A DNA stretch of 43,373 nt from Loktanella sp. UBA3435 (GTDB taxonomy: Bacteria; Pseudomonadota; Alphaproteobacteria; Rhodobacterales; Rhodobacteraceae): NCBI GenBank assembly GCA_002378665.1, contig DFSO01000094.1, positions 13,794 through 57,166 of the forward strand, in the 5' to 3' direction. The notes under the pieces were generated by a model. The model saw nothing but the letters and a program-made list of their open reading frames with translations. It made no database searches and had not been told where the DNA came from. The position numbers and the translations under genes were made by a program. The first letter of the stretch is position 1; the number at the start of each line of letters is the position of its first letter. This document shows positions 25,570 to 33,517 of the stretch, in pieces.

Positions 25570-26867
25570 ACCCGCTGTATCGCAACGATCGCGCAGGCAA
25601 GTTTCCGAAAAGCTGGTACGCCGCCACCACTGATATTCCCAACGAACGGCCGCCGCTCTACGGGCATATCGAGGCGGATGTCTGCGTGATTGGCGCAGGG
25701 TTCACGGGGCTGACGGCGGCGCTCAATCTGGCTCAAAAGGGGTTTTCCGTCGTCGTTCTTGATGCACATCGCGCAGGCTTTGGTGCCTCTGGTCGCAATG
25801 GTGGGCAGGTTGGATCGGGCTATAACAAGTCGCAACGCTGGTTGGCAAAATCGCTGGGCCAAGCCCCTGCCCGCGCATTGTGGGAAATGGCCGAGGAATC
25901 AAAGGCCAATTTGCGGACCTTCGTCGCGGCCCACGCCCCTGACGCCCGCTACCGTGCAGGTGTGGCCCATGGCGGGTATAACCTGTCTGAAGTGGCCGAA
26001 GAACACCGTGATGCGGAGTATCTGGCCAAGACTTATGGCTATGACCAGATCGAGGAACTCGACGCAGGCCAATTGCGCGACATCGTGAAAACCTCTGTTT
26101 ATCAAGGCGGTATCTTGGACAAGGGTGCTGGGCATTTGCATCCGCTGCGATATGTTCTGGGTCTGGCAAAGGCTGCAGAAGCGGCGGGAGCTGTGATTTA
26201 CGAACGCTCCGAGGTGCATCATATTGCCAAGGGGACAGAGGCCGAGGTCCGCACCGATAAGGGGCGCGTAAAGGCGAAGTTTGTCGTCGTGGCGGGCAAT
26301 GGATACCTGCCCAATATAGAGCGCAAAATCGCGGCAAAAGTGATGCCCATCAACAGTTTCATCGGTGCTACAAAGCCGCTCACAGATGCCCAAGCCGTTC
26401 TGGCCCGCGATATTGCCGTGGCCGATAGCAAATTCGTGGTGAACTATTTCCGCATGTCCGAGGATAACCGCCTGCTGTTTGGTGGCCGCGAGAGTTATTC
26501 TATTGGGTTCCCCAAGGACATCGAGACCGCCTTGCATCAACGTATGGTGAACCTGTTTCCACAGTTGGATGGGGTTGGGTTTGACTATGTCTGGGGTGGC
26601 ACGCTGGGGATTACCGTGTCGCGCCTACCCGCCGTCCAGCGGGTCGCGCCCAATATCATCTCGGCGGCTGGATTTTCAGGGCACGGTGTCGCGCTATCTG
26701 GTTTTGCGGGCAAGGTCATGGCCGAAGCGATTGCAGGGCAAGCGGGGCGTTTTGATGTTCTCTCATCCCTGCCTACCCCCAGTTTCCCCGGAGGCGGCGC
26801 ATTGCGCGCGCCACTTTTGGCGTTGGCAATGACTTGGTTCGCAATGCGGGATCGTTTGGGGCTCTAA
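25566..26867 (+). CDS. FAD-dependent oxidoreductase (PuuB-like, DAO family)
   Basis: A 433-residue amine-type flavin oxidoreductase. It has the dinucleotide-binding motif VCVIGAGFTGLTAALNLA (about residues 39-56), the GASGRNGGQVGSGYN stretch characteristic of PuuB-like enzymes (about 76-90), and the C-terminal FAD contact GFSGHGVALSGFAGKVMAE. PuuB oxidises gamma-glutamylputrescine to the aldehyde; by context this enzyme likely oxidises the product of the neighbouring ligases. The start is the ATG overlapping the ligase stop (ATGA). No aldehyde dehydrogenase (PuuC) follows; the operon ends here and meets phaR tail to tail after 19 bases. Confidence 0.88.
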   Translation: MNPLYRNDRAGKFPKSWYAATTDIPNERPPLYGHIEADVCVIGAGFTGLTAALNLAQKGFSVVVLDAHRAGFGASGRNGGQVGSGYNKSQRWLAKSLGQAPARALWEMAEESKANLRTFVAAHAPDARYRAGVAHGGYNLSEVAEEHRDAEYLAKTYGYDQIEELDAGQLRDIVKTSVYQGGILDKGAGHLHPLRYVLGLAKAAEAAGAVIYERSEVHHIAKGTEAEVRTDKGRVKAKFVVVAGNGYLPNIERKIAAKVMPINSFIGATKPLTDAQAVLARDIAVADSKFVVNYFRMSEDNRLLFGGRESYSIGFPKDIETALHQRMVNLFPQLDGVGFDYVWGGTLGITVSRLPAVQRVAPNIISAAGFSGHGVALSGFAGKVMAEAIAGQAGRFDVLSSLPTPSFPGGGALRAPLLALAMTWFAMRDRLGL

Positions 26868-26886
26868 CGACCCCCAAACCGTTATT

Positions 26887-27435
26887 TTACTTGCCCATGC
26901 GCGAGAGTTTTTCCTGCATCGCTGCAAGCTGCTGCTTGATTGTATCAAGATCATCAGCGTCTTTTTGCGGCTCTTTAGGAGCAGATTTTATGCCGCCCAT
27001 CAGACCACCAGACATCGCCTGAAAGAATGCCTGTTGCTGGGCGCGCATCGCCTCAAAACCGGGCATCGCGCCAAGTGGGCTGGCCTTGGTCATATTGTCC
27101 ATAGCCTTGGATTGCCCCTCGCGCAGCATCTCGAAGCTGGCGGTCAGGAACTGCGGCACCACGGATGAGGCTTGGGTCGTATAGGAACGGACCAGATCGG
27201 TGAGGATATCAACGCCAAGCACGCTTTCGCCACGGCTTTCATGCTCTGCAATGATCTGCAAAAGAAACTGGCGGGTCAGGTCATCACCAGATTTCAAATC
27301 TACAATCTGCACTTCGCGCCCGTCGCGAATGAACGAAGCAATATCTTCCAGCGTCACGTAATCGCTGGTTTCAGTGTTATAAAGCCTGCGGCTCGCGTAA
27401 CGCTTAATTAGCAGCGGTTTTGAAGTATCAGCCAC
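26887..27435 (-). CDS. phaR: Polyhydroxyalkanoate synthesis repressor PhaR
   Basis: DNA-binding repressor that senses PHB granules and controls phasin and related genes. The 182-residue product begins with the PHB accumulation DNA-binding domain (LLIKRYASRRLYNTETSDYV, about residues 7-26, then EDIASFIRDGREVQIVDLKS), followed by the second PHB_acc domain and a C-terminal region ending in a coiled-coil-like helix (QLAAMQEKLSRMGK). The start is a GTG with a strong GGGAGGG ribosome-binding site 6 bases upstream; the open frame extends much further upstream but overlaps trkA's promoter and has no family similarity. It is divergent from trkA. Confidence 0.9.
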   Translation of the reverse strand: MADTSKPLLIKRYASRRLYNTETSDYVTLEDIASFIRDGREVQIVDLKSGDDLTRQFLLQIIAEHESRGESVLGVDILTDLVRSYTTQASSVVPQFLTASFEMLREGQSKAMDNMTKASPLGAMPGFEAMRAQQQAFFQAMSGGLMGGIKSAPKEPQKDADDLDTIKQQLAAMQEKLSRMGK

Positions 27436-27454
27436 GCAGGTCCCTCCCAAGACA

Positions 27455-27485
27455 TGTTGCATTGCAGAAATCCTATGCTGCAACA
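27455..27485. promoter_or_regulatory. TGC-rich inverted repeat upstream of phaR (possible autoregulatory site)
   Basis: TGTTGCA (27455-27461) and TGCAACA (27479-27485) form an inverted repeat enclosing further TGC/GCA blocks (TTGCAG, ATGCTG), 20 bases upstream of the phaR GTG. PhaR proteins recognise TGC/GCA-rich sites, and autoregulation is known. The site could also affect trkA, which starts 77 bases away on the other strand. Confidence 0.45.
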
Positions 27486-27562
27486 GCGCAAAAGGGAAGG
27501 GAAAGCTGTCAATTGCAGCCACCGCGCTACGTGGTAAAAGCGACAGACTCATAAAGGGGCAA

Positions 27563-28231
27563 ATGATGGCTCGTAAGAAACAACGCGTATTCGGTGTGAT
27601 TGGTCTGGGCAACTTTGGCAGCACCGTTGCCCATGAGCTTGCGCGGTTTGAAAACCACGTGATCGGGATCGATGTCAACGAAACCTTAGTGAATGCTCAT
27701 ATGGACCACTTGGCGCAAGCGTTGATCGTGGACGCCCGTGATGAAGCCGCCTTGCGTGAGGCTGGGCTGGCCGAATGCGACGCGGCACTGGTTGCGATGG
27801 GCAGCGACATCGAGGCCAACATCTTGGCCGCGATGAACCTTAAACTGCTTGGCGTGCCAATGGTTTGGGCCAAAGCCACAACCAAGACGCACCACCGCAT
27901 TCTGAGCCGTATTGGCGTTGACCGGATCATTCACCCCGAGGTCGAAGTGGGACAGCACATTGCCCAAGTCCTCAATAACCCGCTGTTGCGTGACTATGTC
28001 AGCCTTGGCAACGGCTTCCATATCGTGAACTTTAAGGTGCCAGAAAGCCTTGAGGGCACAAAGCTCGCGTCGCTGAAACACTAACAGCAATATGATCTGC
28101 GCTGTGTGGGCGTGATGCGCGGTACTGAATTTATCGGTTCTGACAGCGAAGAATGCACACTTGAGCACGAAGATCTCTTGTTGCTGCTTGGCCGAAGAAC
28201 CGCATTGCGTAGTTTCGCAGCCGCTCTATGA
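27563..28231 (+). pseudogene. trkA: trkA-like potassium channel regulator gene with premature stop
   Basis: Cytoplasmic NAD-binding regulator (RCK domain) of the TrkH potassium channel. The RCK_N part is complete: GLGNFGSTVAHELARF (Rossmann motif), IGIDVNE, the VDARDEAALREAGL block and HHRILSRIGVDRIIHPE. Codon 174 is TAA (28082-28084). The same frame then continues for 48 codons (QQYDLRCVGVMRGTEF, then EHEDLLLLLGRR) through the rest of the RCK_C domain to TGA 28229-28231, which overlaps the trkH ATG (ATGA). A single change, for example CAA to TAA, explains the break. A 173-residue product lacking most of RCK_C could be made. Function is doubtful. Confidence 0.85.
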
Positions 28232-29583
28232 AAATTCGCGATATTAAGCGTTTTTGGCAACGTCTGCGGACGTTGCGCCTCCCCCCGCCTGCCCTTTTGT
28301 CGATGCTTTATCTTGTGGCGATTGCCGTGGGTTCACTTTTGCTCATGCTGCCGATGTCGCATAATGGCAATGTGGGGATCAGCGATGCGATCTTTACCTC
28401 CGCCTCCGCTGTGACGGTGACGGGGTTAACGGTTTTGGATACGGGCAGCGAGTTTACGCTTTTCGGGCAAATGGTTATCGCCGTTTTGATCCAGCTTGGC
28501 GGACTTGGGCTGATGACCTTTGCGGTACTGCTGTTGCTGGCCCTTGGTATTCCGATTGGGATGCCGCAACGGGTGCTTTTGCGCGAAAACCTCAATCAAT
28601 CGACGACTACGAGCAACCTATTTGTCTTATCCCGCCTGATTATCGCCATCGCCATCGCCTGCGAGATCGTGGGGACTATCGCGTTAAGTTTTGTTTTCAT
28701 GCCGGAATTCGGGTTCTGGGCGGGGCTATGGCAGTCACTTTTCCACAGTATTTCGGCGTTCAACAACGCGGGCATTCAGCTATTTCCGAACGGTTTGGCC
28801 AATTGGGTCGGCGATCCGATTGTGAACATCACGATCCCTGCCCTGTTTATCGTGGGCGGTCTTGGCTTCATTGTTGTCGGTGACATCTACCAGAAACGGG
28901 CATGGAAACCGCTGAGCCTGCATAGCAAGCTGATGCTTGTGGGCACGGGGATTTTGATCGTCTTCGGATCGGTCGGATTCGGGTTACTTGAATGGAGCAA
29001 TCCCGACACTTTGGGCGCACTGGGGCATGTGCAAGACAAGCTTTGGGCGAGTTGGTTCCAAGGGGTGTCGCCGCGCACGGCTGGATTCAATACCGTCAAT
29101 ATTGGTGGTTTGCATGACAGCACGTCGATCCTGATGATGGGTCTGATGTTGGTGGGCGGTGGCTCAACCTCGACGGCGGGCGGGATCAAGGTGACGACAT
29201 TGGCGGTTCTGATTCTTGCGACGATCGCGTTTTTCCTTAGGCGTAAGACGTTGAATGCTTTTGGGCGCAGCATTGGCATTGATGAGGTGCTGAAGGTTAT
29301 GGCGCTGGTGACGATCAGTATCATGATCATTTTCACGGCCATTTTCTTGATCTCTATCTCGCATGACGGCGAGTTCATGGATCTGATTTTCGAGGTCACA
29401 TCTGCATTTGCCACTGTAGGCCTCAGCCGTGGGGAAACCTCGGAACTTGGAGAGTTCGGCCGCGCGATCATTATTCTGGCGATGTTTATTGGCCGTGTCG
29501 GGCCGTTAGCGGTTGGGTTCTTCCTTGCGACCGGCAGCCCACCCCGCGTGAAATATCCCAAAGGTGAAGTTTACCTCGGCTAA
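28228..29583 (+). CDS. trkH: TrkH-family potassium uptake protein
   Basis: Membrane subunit of a Trk/Ktr-type potassium uptake system. The 451-residue, roughly ten-segment protein has the four selectivity-filter-like loops: SASAVTVTGLTVLD, SISAFNNAGIQLF, GVSPRTAGFNTVN and SAFATVGLSRG. These are the P-loops with conserved Gly, in the right order. Its length, shorter than E. coli TrkH, resembles KtrB-type subunits. The start overlaps the trkA stop frame. It is intact, but its regulator gene is broken by a stop, so gating may be abnormal or a TrkA elsewhere may serve. Confidence 0.92.
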   Translation: MKIRDIKRFWQRLRTLRLPPPALLSMLYLVAIAVGSLLLMLPMSHNGNVGISDAIFTSASAVTVTGLTVLDTGSEFTLFGQMVIAVLIQLGGLGLMTFAVLLLLALGIPIGMPQRVLLRENLNQSTTTSNLFVLSRLIIAIAIACEIVGTIALSFVFMPEFGFWAGLWQSLFHSISAFNNAGIQLFPNGLANWVGDPIVNITIPALFIVGGLGFIVVGDIYQKRAWKPLSLHSKLMLVGTGILIVFGSVGFGLLEWSNPDTLGALGHVQDKLWASWFQGVSPRTAGFNTVNIGGLHDSTSILMMGLMLVGGGSTSTAGGIKVTTLAVLILATIAFFLRRKTLNAFGRSIGIDEVLKVMALVTISIMIIFTAIFLISISHDGEFMDLIFEVTSAFATVGLSRGETSELGEFGRAIIILAMFIGRVGPLAVGFFLATGSPPRVKYPKGEVYLG

Positions 29584-29590
29584 AGAAAAC

Positions 29591-29620
29591 AAAAAAGGCG
29601 CACCCCCAAAGGTGCGCCTT
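29591..29620 (-). terminator. Terminator of phaP, shared with trkH
   Basis: Ten-base-pair stem AAGGCGCACC / GGTGCGCCTT (29595-29604 and 29611-29620). Read on the minus strand the stem is followed by a T run (TTTTTT), so it is a good terminator for phaP transcription from the right. On the plus strand only TTAAATG follows, so termination of trkH is less certain. Confidence 0.85.
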
Positions 29621-29669
29621 AAATGTTTGGGTTCGACCAGCAGGGAGGAGCGGTCGATACCCGTGTCGC

Positions 29670-30125
29670 TTACTTTGCAGCAGCGGCAGTTGTTGCTTTC
29701 TTAACAGCAGCAGTTGCTTCTGTTTGAACTTTCTTAGCAGCAGATGTCATGTCTTCGGACATGTCTTTGCCAGCAGCCAAAACGAGTTCCATAGTCTGTG
29801 TCTGTGCTTTTTTCACGATCTCAGCGAAAGCAGCCATTTGCTCGGAAGCAGCTTCTGCAGTTGCAGTTGCGAAGTCTGTTGATGCTTTTGCGTAGTCAGC
29901 AGGCTCAGCTTTCGCAGATGCTACAGCAGCGAACTTACCAAGTGTTTCCTGTGTCCACTTTGCGGACAGCTCGGAAGATTTGTTTGCTGCTTCAAGAGCA
30001 ACCTTGGACATTTTTTCAGCCAAAGTTGTCTGGGACTTGAATGCTTCTTCCATTGCTTTTGTGTCAACTGGGAATGCACCCATCATGTCTTTGAAAACAG
30101 CTGTGAAGTCTTGTGGGTTAGTCAT
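29670..30125 (-). CDS. phaP: Phasin family protein (PHA granule coat)
   Basis: A 151-residue amphipathic helical protein, rich in Ala, Lys, Glu and Thr, matching the phasin family that coats polyhydroxyalkanoate granules. The start TNPQDFTAVFKDMMGAFPVD is followed by long heptad-like helices (about 20-120) and an Ala/Lys-rich tail (KKATTAAAAK). Codon use is strongly biased (GCAGCA, TCTTCG, GTTGCT), which suggests high expression. It is preceded by a near-perfect PhaR-type operator at 30192-30208. Confidence 0.9.
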   Translation of the reverse strand: MTNPQDFTAVFKDMMGAFPVDTKAMEEAFKSQTTLAEKMSKVALEAANKSSELSAKWTQETLGKFAAVASAKAEPADYAKASTDFATATAEAASEQMAAFAEIVKKAQTQTMELVLAAGKDMSEDMTSAAKKVQTEATAAVKKATTAAAAK

Positions 30126-30191
30126 GATCTTAATCCTTAATGTTGTAAGCGGCAGGGAGGCACCGCGTTTGTTTTTCTAACCTTAAGATAC

Positions 30192-30208
30192 ATGCTGCAC
30201 TGCAGCAT
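30192..30208. promoter_or_regulatory. Probable PhaR operator upstream of phaP
   Basis: The palindrome ATGCTGCACTGCAGCAT contains CTGC-N3-GCAG, the form described as the PhaR binding site in Rhodobacter-type bacteria. It lies about 67 bases upstream of the phasin start, a position consistent with repression of the phaP promoter. A second TGC-rich stretch (ATGCACCTGCGGCAT and TTGCTGCAAGTGCAT) follows at about 30220-30255. Confidence 0.7.
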
Positions 30209-30276
30209 TTCAAGTTTTTTATGCACCTGCGGCATAAAATTGCTGCAAGTGCATATTGTCTCGAGTTTGCCATAGG

Positions 30277-32070
30277 TTAGCTTACGACATAGGTCCCCGG
30301 AGCGGCCCCAAGCACCGGATTCTTCGGACCACCTGCCCCACGTGCATTCACTTTTTTGTCTGATTTTGCGGACAACCAGCCATCCCAACGCGGCCACCAC
30401 GACCCATCATGCTTATCTGAGTCGGCCTGCCAATCCTCAGGTGATAGTCCCAGATCAGGATTGGTGTAGTGGCCGTATTTGTTTTTGCTTGGGGGGTTCA
30501 CGATGCCCGCGATGTGGCCAGACTCTGACAGAATAAACGTCTTGTCCTTAGACCCCATCTTTTGCACGCCACGGTAGCTGCTCTTCCATGCGGCGATGTG
30601 ATCTGTCTCACAGGCAATCGCGCAGATAGGCACATCCACATCGGCCAAAGTAACCGTTGTTCCTGCAATCTCAAAGCCCGTGGTCGCAAGCTTGTCGCCC
30701 TGACACAGCCCACGCAAATACTCGACCGCCATCTTCGCGGGCAGGTTCGTGCCGTCCCCGTTCCAATAAAGCAGATCAAAGGCAGGCGGTGCTTTGCCCA
30801 TCATATAGCTCTTGATCGCAGGCCCATAGATCAGGTCATTGGAGCGCAGATAACTAAAGGTGCGTGACATATAGAAGGAAGACAGCATCCCGCTGGTCCC
30901 GACCTCGGCCTCGATCCCGTCAACAAAGTCATTGTCGAGAAACACGCCAACCTCGCCCCGATCCGAAAAATCGGTGAGCGTGGTAAAGAAGGTCGCAGAT
31001 TTCACCGATGTATCGCCACGATGTTTCATCACACCCAGCGTCATCGAGAGCGTGGTCCCCGCAATACAATAGCCAACGGCGTTCACTTGCGGCACATCGC
31101 AAATCTGTTTCACTTGCGCGATGGCGGTCATATAGCCGTCTTCAACGTAATCCGTCAACGTTGTATCACGGTAGGTCTCGTCGGGGTTCACCCAAGAGAC
31201 AACGAATACCGTATGGCCCTGATCGACGGCCCATTTGATCATGCTGTTTTGCGGCTTAAGGTCGAGAATGTAGAATTTGTTGATCCAAGGAGGAAAGATA
31301 ATCAGCGGGGTCTCATGGACCTCATCCGTCGTGGGTTTGTATTGAATCAGCTCGAACATGCGGTTGCGGTACACAACATCGCCCTCGGTGGTGCCAAGGT
31401 TCTCGCCCACCTTAAACGCCTTCTTATCGGCCAAAGTGACGACGAGATCGCCGTTATTGGCCTCTAGATCCGCCACAAGATTCTCTAAACCAGCCACAAG
31501 GCTCTCACCTTCGGTTTCGGCCGCCAATGCCAAGGCTTCTGGGTTTGTCGCTAAGAAATTCGTCGGCGACATCATGTCGATGATCTGTTGGCTAAAGAAT
31601 TCGAGTCGCCTTTTCTCGCCTGCATCAAGCGTATCAAGATCAGCGACGGCTTGCTGCACTGCGGCGGCATTCATCAAATATTGTTGTTTGACGAAATTAA
31701 AGTAAGGATTTGTGTCCCACATTTCGTTGGCGAACCTGCGGTCCTTGGGCGAATTGTCGCTGGCAGCCTGAAACTTACCTTGCGTCAACAAGTGCTGCGC
31801 CTCGACGTAATGTTTTACTGACTTGCCCCAAAACTCCACCTGATGTTCAATCAGCTTTGCAGGATTATTCATCATTTCAGTGACATAGGCACCAGCGGCC
31901 TTCACATAAAGGTCTTGGCTTGGCCCCTGAAGGGCCTGCGGCACCTTGCGGCCCTTGCCCATTGCGGAGAGCATGCGCTGGGTTAATTCCTCTATCCGCG
32001 CAAGATTCGCTTCAAGTTTTGGAAGATTTTTACCACTTGTTGCTTTGTCGTTCGGATCTAGAGTTGTCAT
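30277..32070 (-). CDS. phaC: Class I poly(3-hydroxyalkanoate) synthase
   Basis: Polymerises 3-hydroxyacyl-CoA into polyhydroxyalkanoate at the granule surface. The 597-residue protein has the usual N-terminal domain (about 1-190) and an alpha/beta-hydrolase catalytic domain. The lipase-like box is GYCIAGTT with catalytic Cys335; the catalytic Asp is likely in CETDHIAAW and the His in SESGHIAGIVNPP. Length fits class I enzymes. Divergent from phaZ across 81 bases, followed by phaP on the same strand after 151 bases. Confidence 0.95.
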   Translation of the reverse strand: MTTLDPNDKATSGKNLPKLEANLARIEELTQRMLSAMGKGRKVPQALQGPSQDLYVKAAGAYVTEMMNNPAKLIEHQVEFWGKSVKHYVEAQHLLTQGKFQAASDNSPKDRRFANEMWDTNPYFNFVKQQYLMNAAAVQQAVADLDTLDAGEKRRLEFFSQQIIDMMSPTNFLATNPEALALAAETEGESLVAGLENLVADLEANNGDLVVTLADKKAFKVGENLGTTEGDVVYRNRMFELIQYKPTTDEVHETPLIIFPPWINKFYILDLKPQNSMIKWAVDQGHTVFVVSWVNPDETYRDTTLTDYVEDGYMTAIAQVKQICDVPQVNAVGYCIAGTTLSMTLGVMKHRGDTSVKSATFFTTLTDFSDRGEVGVFLDNDFVDGIEAEVGTSGMLSSFYMSRTFSYLRSNDLIYGPAIKSYMMGKAPPAFDLLYWNGDGTNLPAKMAVEYLRGLCQGDKLATTGFEIAGTTVTLADVDVPICAIACETDHIAAWKSSYRGVQKMGSKDKTFILSESGHIAGIVNPPSKNKYGHYTNPDLGLSPEDWQADSDKHDGSWWPRWDGWLSAKSDKKVNARGAGGPKNPVLGAAPGTYVVS

Positions 32071-32090
32071 ATTAACCTCTTAGGCCTACC

Positions 32091-32108
32091 GTGCAGTTGC
32101 AGCATTGC
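32091..32108. promoter_or_regulatory. TGC-rich motif in the phaC-phaZ divergent promoter
   Basis: The motif GTGCAGTTGCAGCATTGC holds two GCAG blocks and a TGC, resembling half-sites of PhaR operators, between the divergent phaC and phaZ starts. It lacks the clean CTGC-N3-GCAG dyad, so binding by PhaR is only a suggestion. Confidence 0.35.
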
Positions 32109-32151
32109 GAAATCGCCATGCGCACACACGTCCTGAACGGAGATGTTCTTA

Positions 32152-33426
32152 ATGAAGTATATGATGACCTACGACCTGATGGAAAGCATAAGGAACACAA
32201 ATCAATGGATGGGTGCTTCTGCGCGTGCTTTTGCCAGCTATCCGTTGATGTCTTTGGGTGCGAATCCTGCGATGGATTGGTTGAATGCCTGGGGCGAAGT
32301 AACTGAGCGCACGTTTAGCCGCATGGTTGTGAAGCCTGACTGGAACATTCCACCGGTCACGGGCCAAAGCGGTAAAGACTTCCGCGTTGTGGTTGAAAAG
32401 GTTGTTGAGCGCCCGTTTGGCGATCTGATCCGTTTCCGCATGAAGGGCCGTGACGAGCGCAAGCGCCGCGTTTTGCTGGTCGCACCGATGTCGGGCCACT
32501 ACGCGACCTTGCTGCGCAAAACAGTGATTAGCCTTTTGCCAGACTGCGAAGTCTACATGACTGATTGGCACAACGCCCGCGACATCCCTGTCAGCGCTGG
32601 CAAGTTTGATGTTGAGGATTACACCCTCTACCTCGTTGATTTTATGAAAGAACTCGGTAGCGACCTGCATGTGATCGCCGTTTGCCAGCCTGTGCCTTTG
32701 ACGCTCGCAGCTACGGCTTATCTCGCCGAAGAAGATCCAAAAGCGCAGCCAAAGTCGCTCACTTTGATCGGCGGCCCTGTGGACCCAGAGGCGAACCACA
32801 CCGAAGTCACCGACTTTGGTCGTTCCGTCACGATGGGCCAGCTTGAGCATACGATGATCCAGCGCGTTGGTTTCAAACATGCAGGCGTTGGCCGCAAAGT
32901 CTATCCGGGCCTATTGCAACTCTCGTCTTTCATCTCGATGAACGGTGAAATGCACTCAAATGCGTTCCGCGACCAGATCATGCGCGTGGCCAAGGGCGAA
33001 GCGTCTGAACACGACAAGCATAATGCGTTTTATGACGAATACCTCGCTGTGATGGATATGACCGCTGAATTCTATCTCTCCACCGTCGAGCGCATCTTCA
33101 AAGGCCGCGATATTGCGCGTAACGAATTTGTTGTCGATGGCCGCAAGGTTGATATCGGCAAGATCACAACCGTTGCTGTGAAAATCGTCGAAGGCGAAAA
33201 CGATGATATTTCTGCGCCGGGTCAATGCCTTGCAGCGCTTGATCTGCTGACAGGTCTGCCAGACAGCAAAAAAGCCTCCCACCTTGAGCCAGGTGCAGGT
33301 CACTTTGGTATTTTCGCGGGCGGAAGCTGGCGCAAGAATATCCGTCCGTTGGTTTTGAACTTCATCGACGCGAACAACGGTGACGTTGTTGCAAATAAGC
33401 CTGTGAAACTCGCCGTCGCTACATAA
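32152..33426 (+). CDS. phaZ: Intracellular polyhydroxyalkanoate depolymerase PhaZ
   Basis: Breaks down stored PHB in the cytoplasm. The 424-residue protein begins MKYMMTYDLMESIRNTNQWM, typical of PhaZ, and has the catalytic Cys in IAVCQPVPLTLAA (Cys178), matching the Cys nucleophile of Ralstonia PhaZa1. The C-terminal HFGIFAG block carries the active-site His. I chose the ATG at 32152 over 32143 because GGAG ends 9 bases before it; at 32143 the GGAG would abut the start codon. Divergent from phaC, as is usual in Rhodobacterales. Confidence 0.93.
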   Translation: MKYMMTYDLMESIRNTNQWMGASARAFASYPLMSLGANPAMDWLNAWGEVTERTFSRMVVKPDWNIPPVTGQSGKDFRVVVEKVVERPFGDLIRFRMKGRDERKRRVLLVAPMSGHYATLLRKTVISLLPDCEVYMTDWHNARDIPVSAGKFDVEDYTLYLVDFMKELGSDLHVIAVCQPVPLTLAATAYLAEEDPKAQPKSLTLIGGPVDPEANHTEVTDFGRSVTMGQLEHTMIQRVGFKHAGVGRKVYPGLLQLSSFISMNGEMHSNAFRDQIMRVAKGEASEHDKHNAFYDEYLAVMDMTAEFYLSTVERIFKGRDIARNEFVVDGRKVDIGKITTVAVKIVEGENDDISAPGQCLAALDLLTGLPDSKKASHLEPGAGHFGIFAGGSWRKNIRPLVLNFIDANNGDVVANKPVKLAVAT

Positions 33427-33517
33427 ATCTATTTCGGGCGGCGATCAGCGAAATCGCGTTTGCCGCCCCAAATACTGCTTGTGCCTCATCGGCACATACT
33501 CGCATTTAACCTTACAT

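Noticed and set aside
29621..29669. GGGTTCGACC stretch looked like a tRNA T-arm.
   Set aside because: No acceptor stem, D-arm or anticodon arm can be drawn around it.
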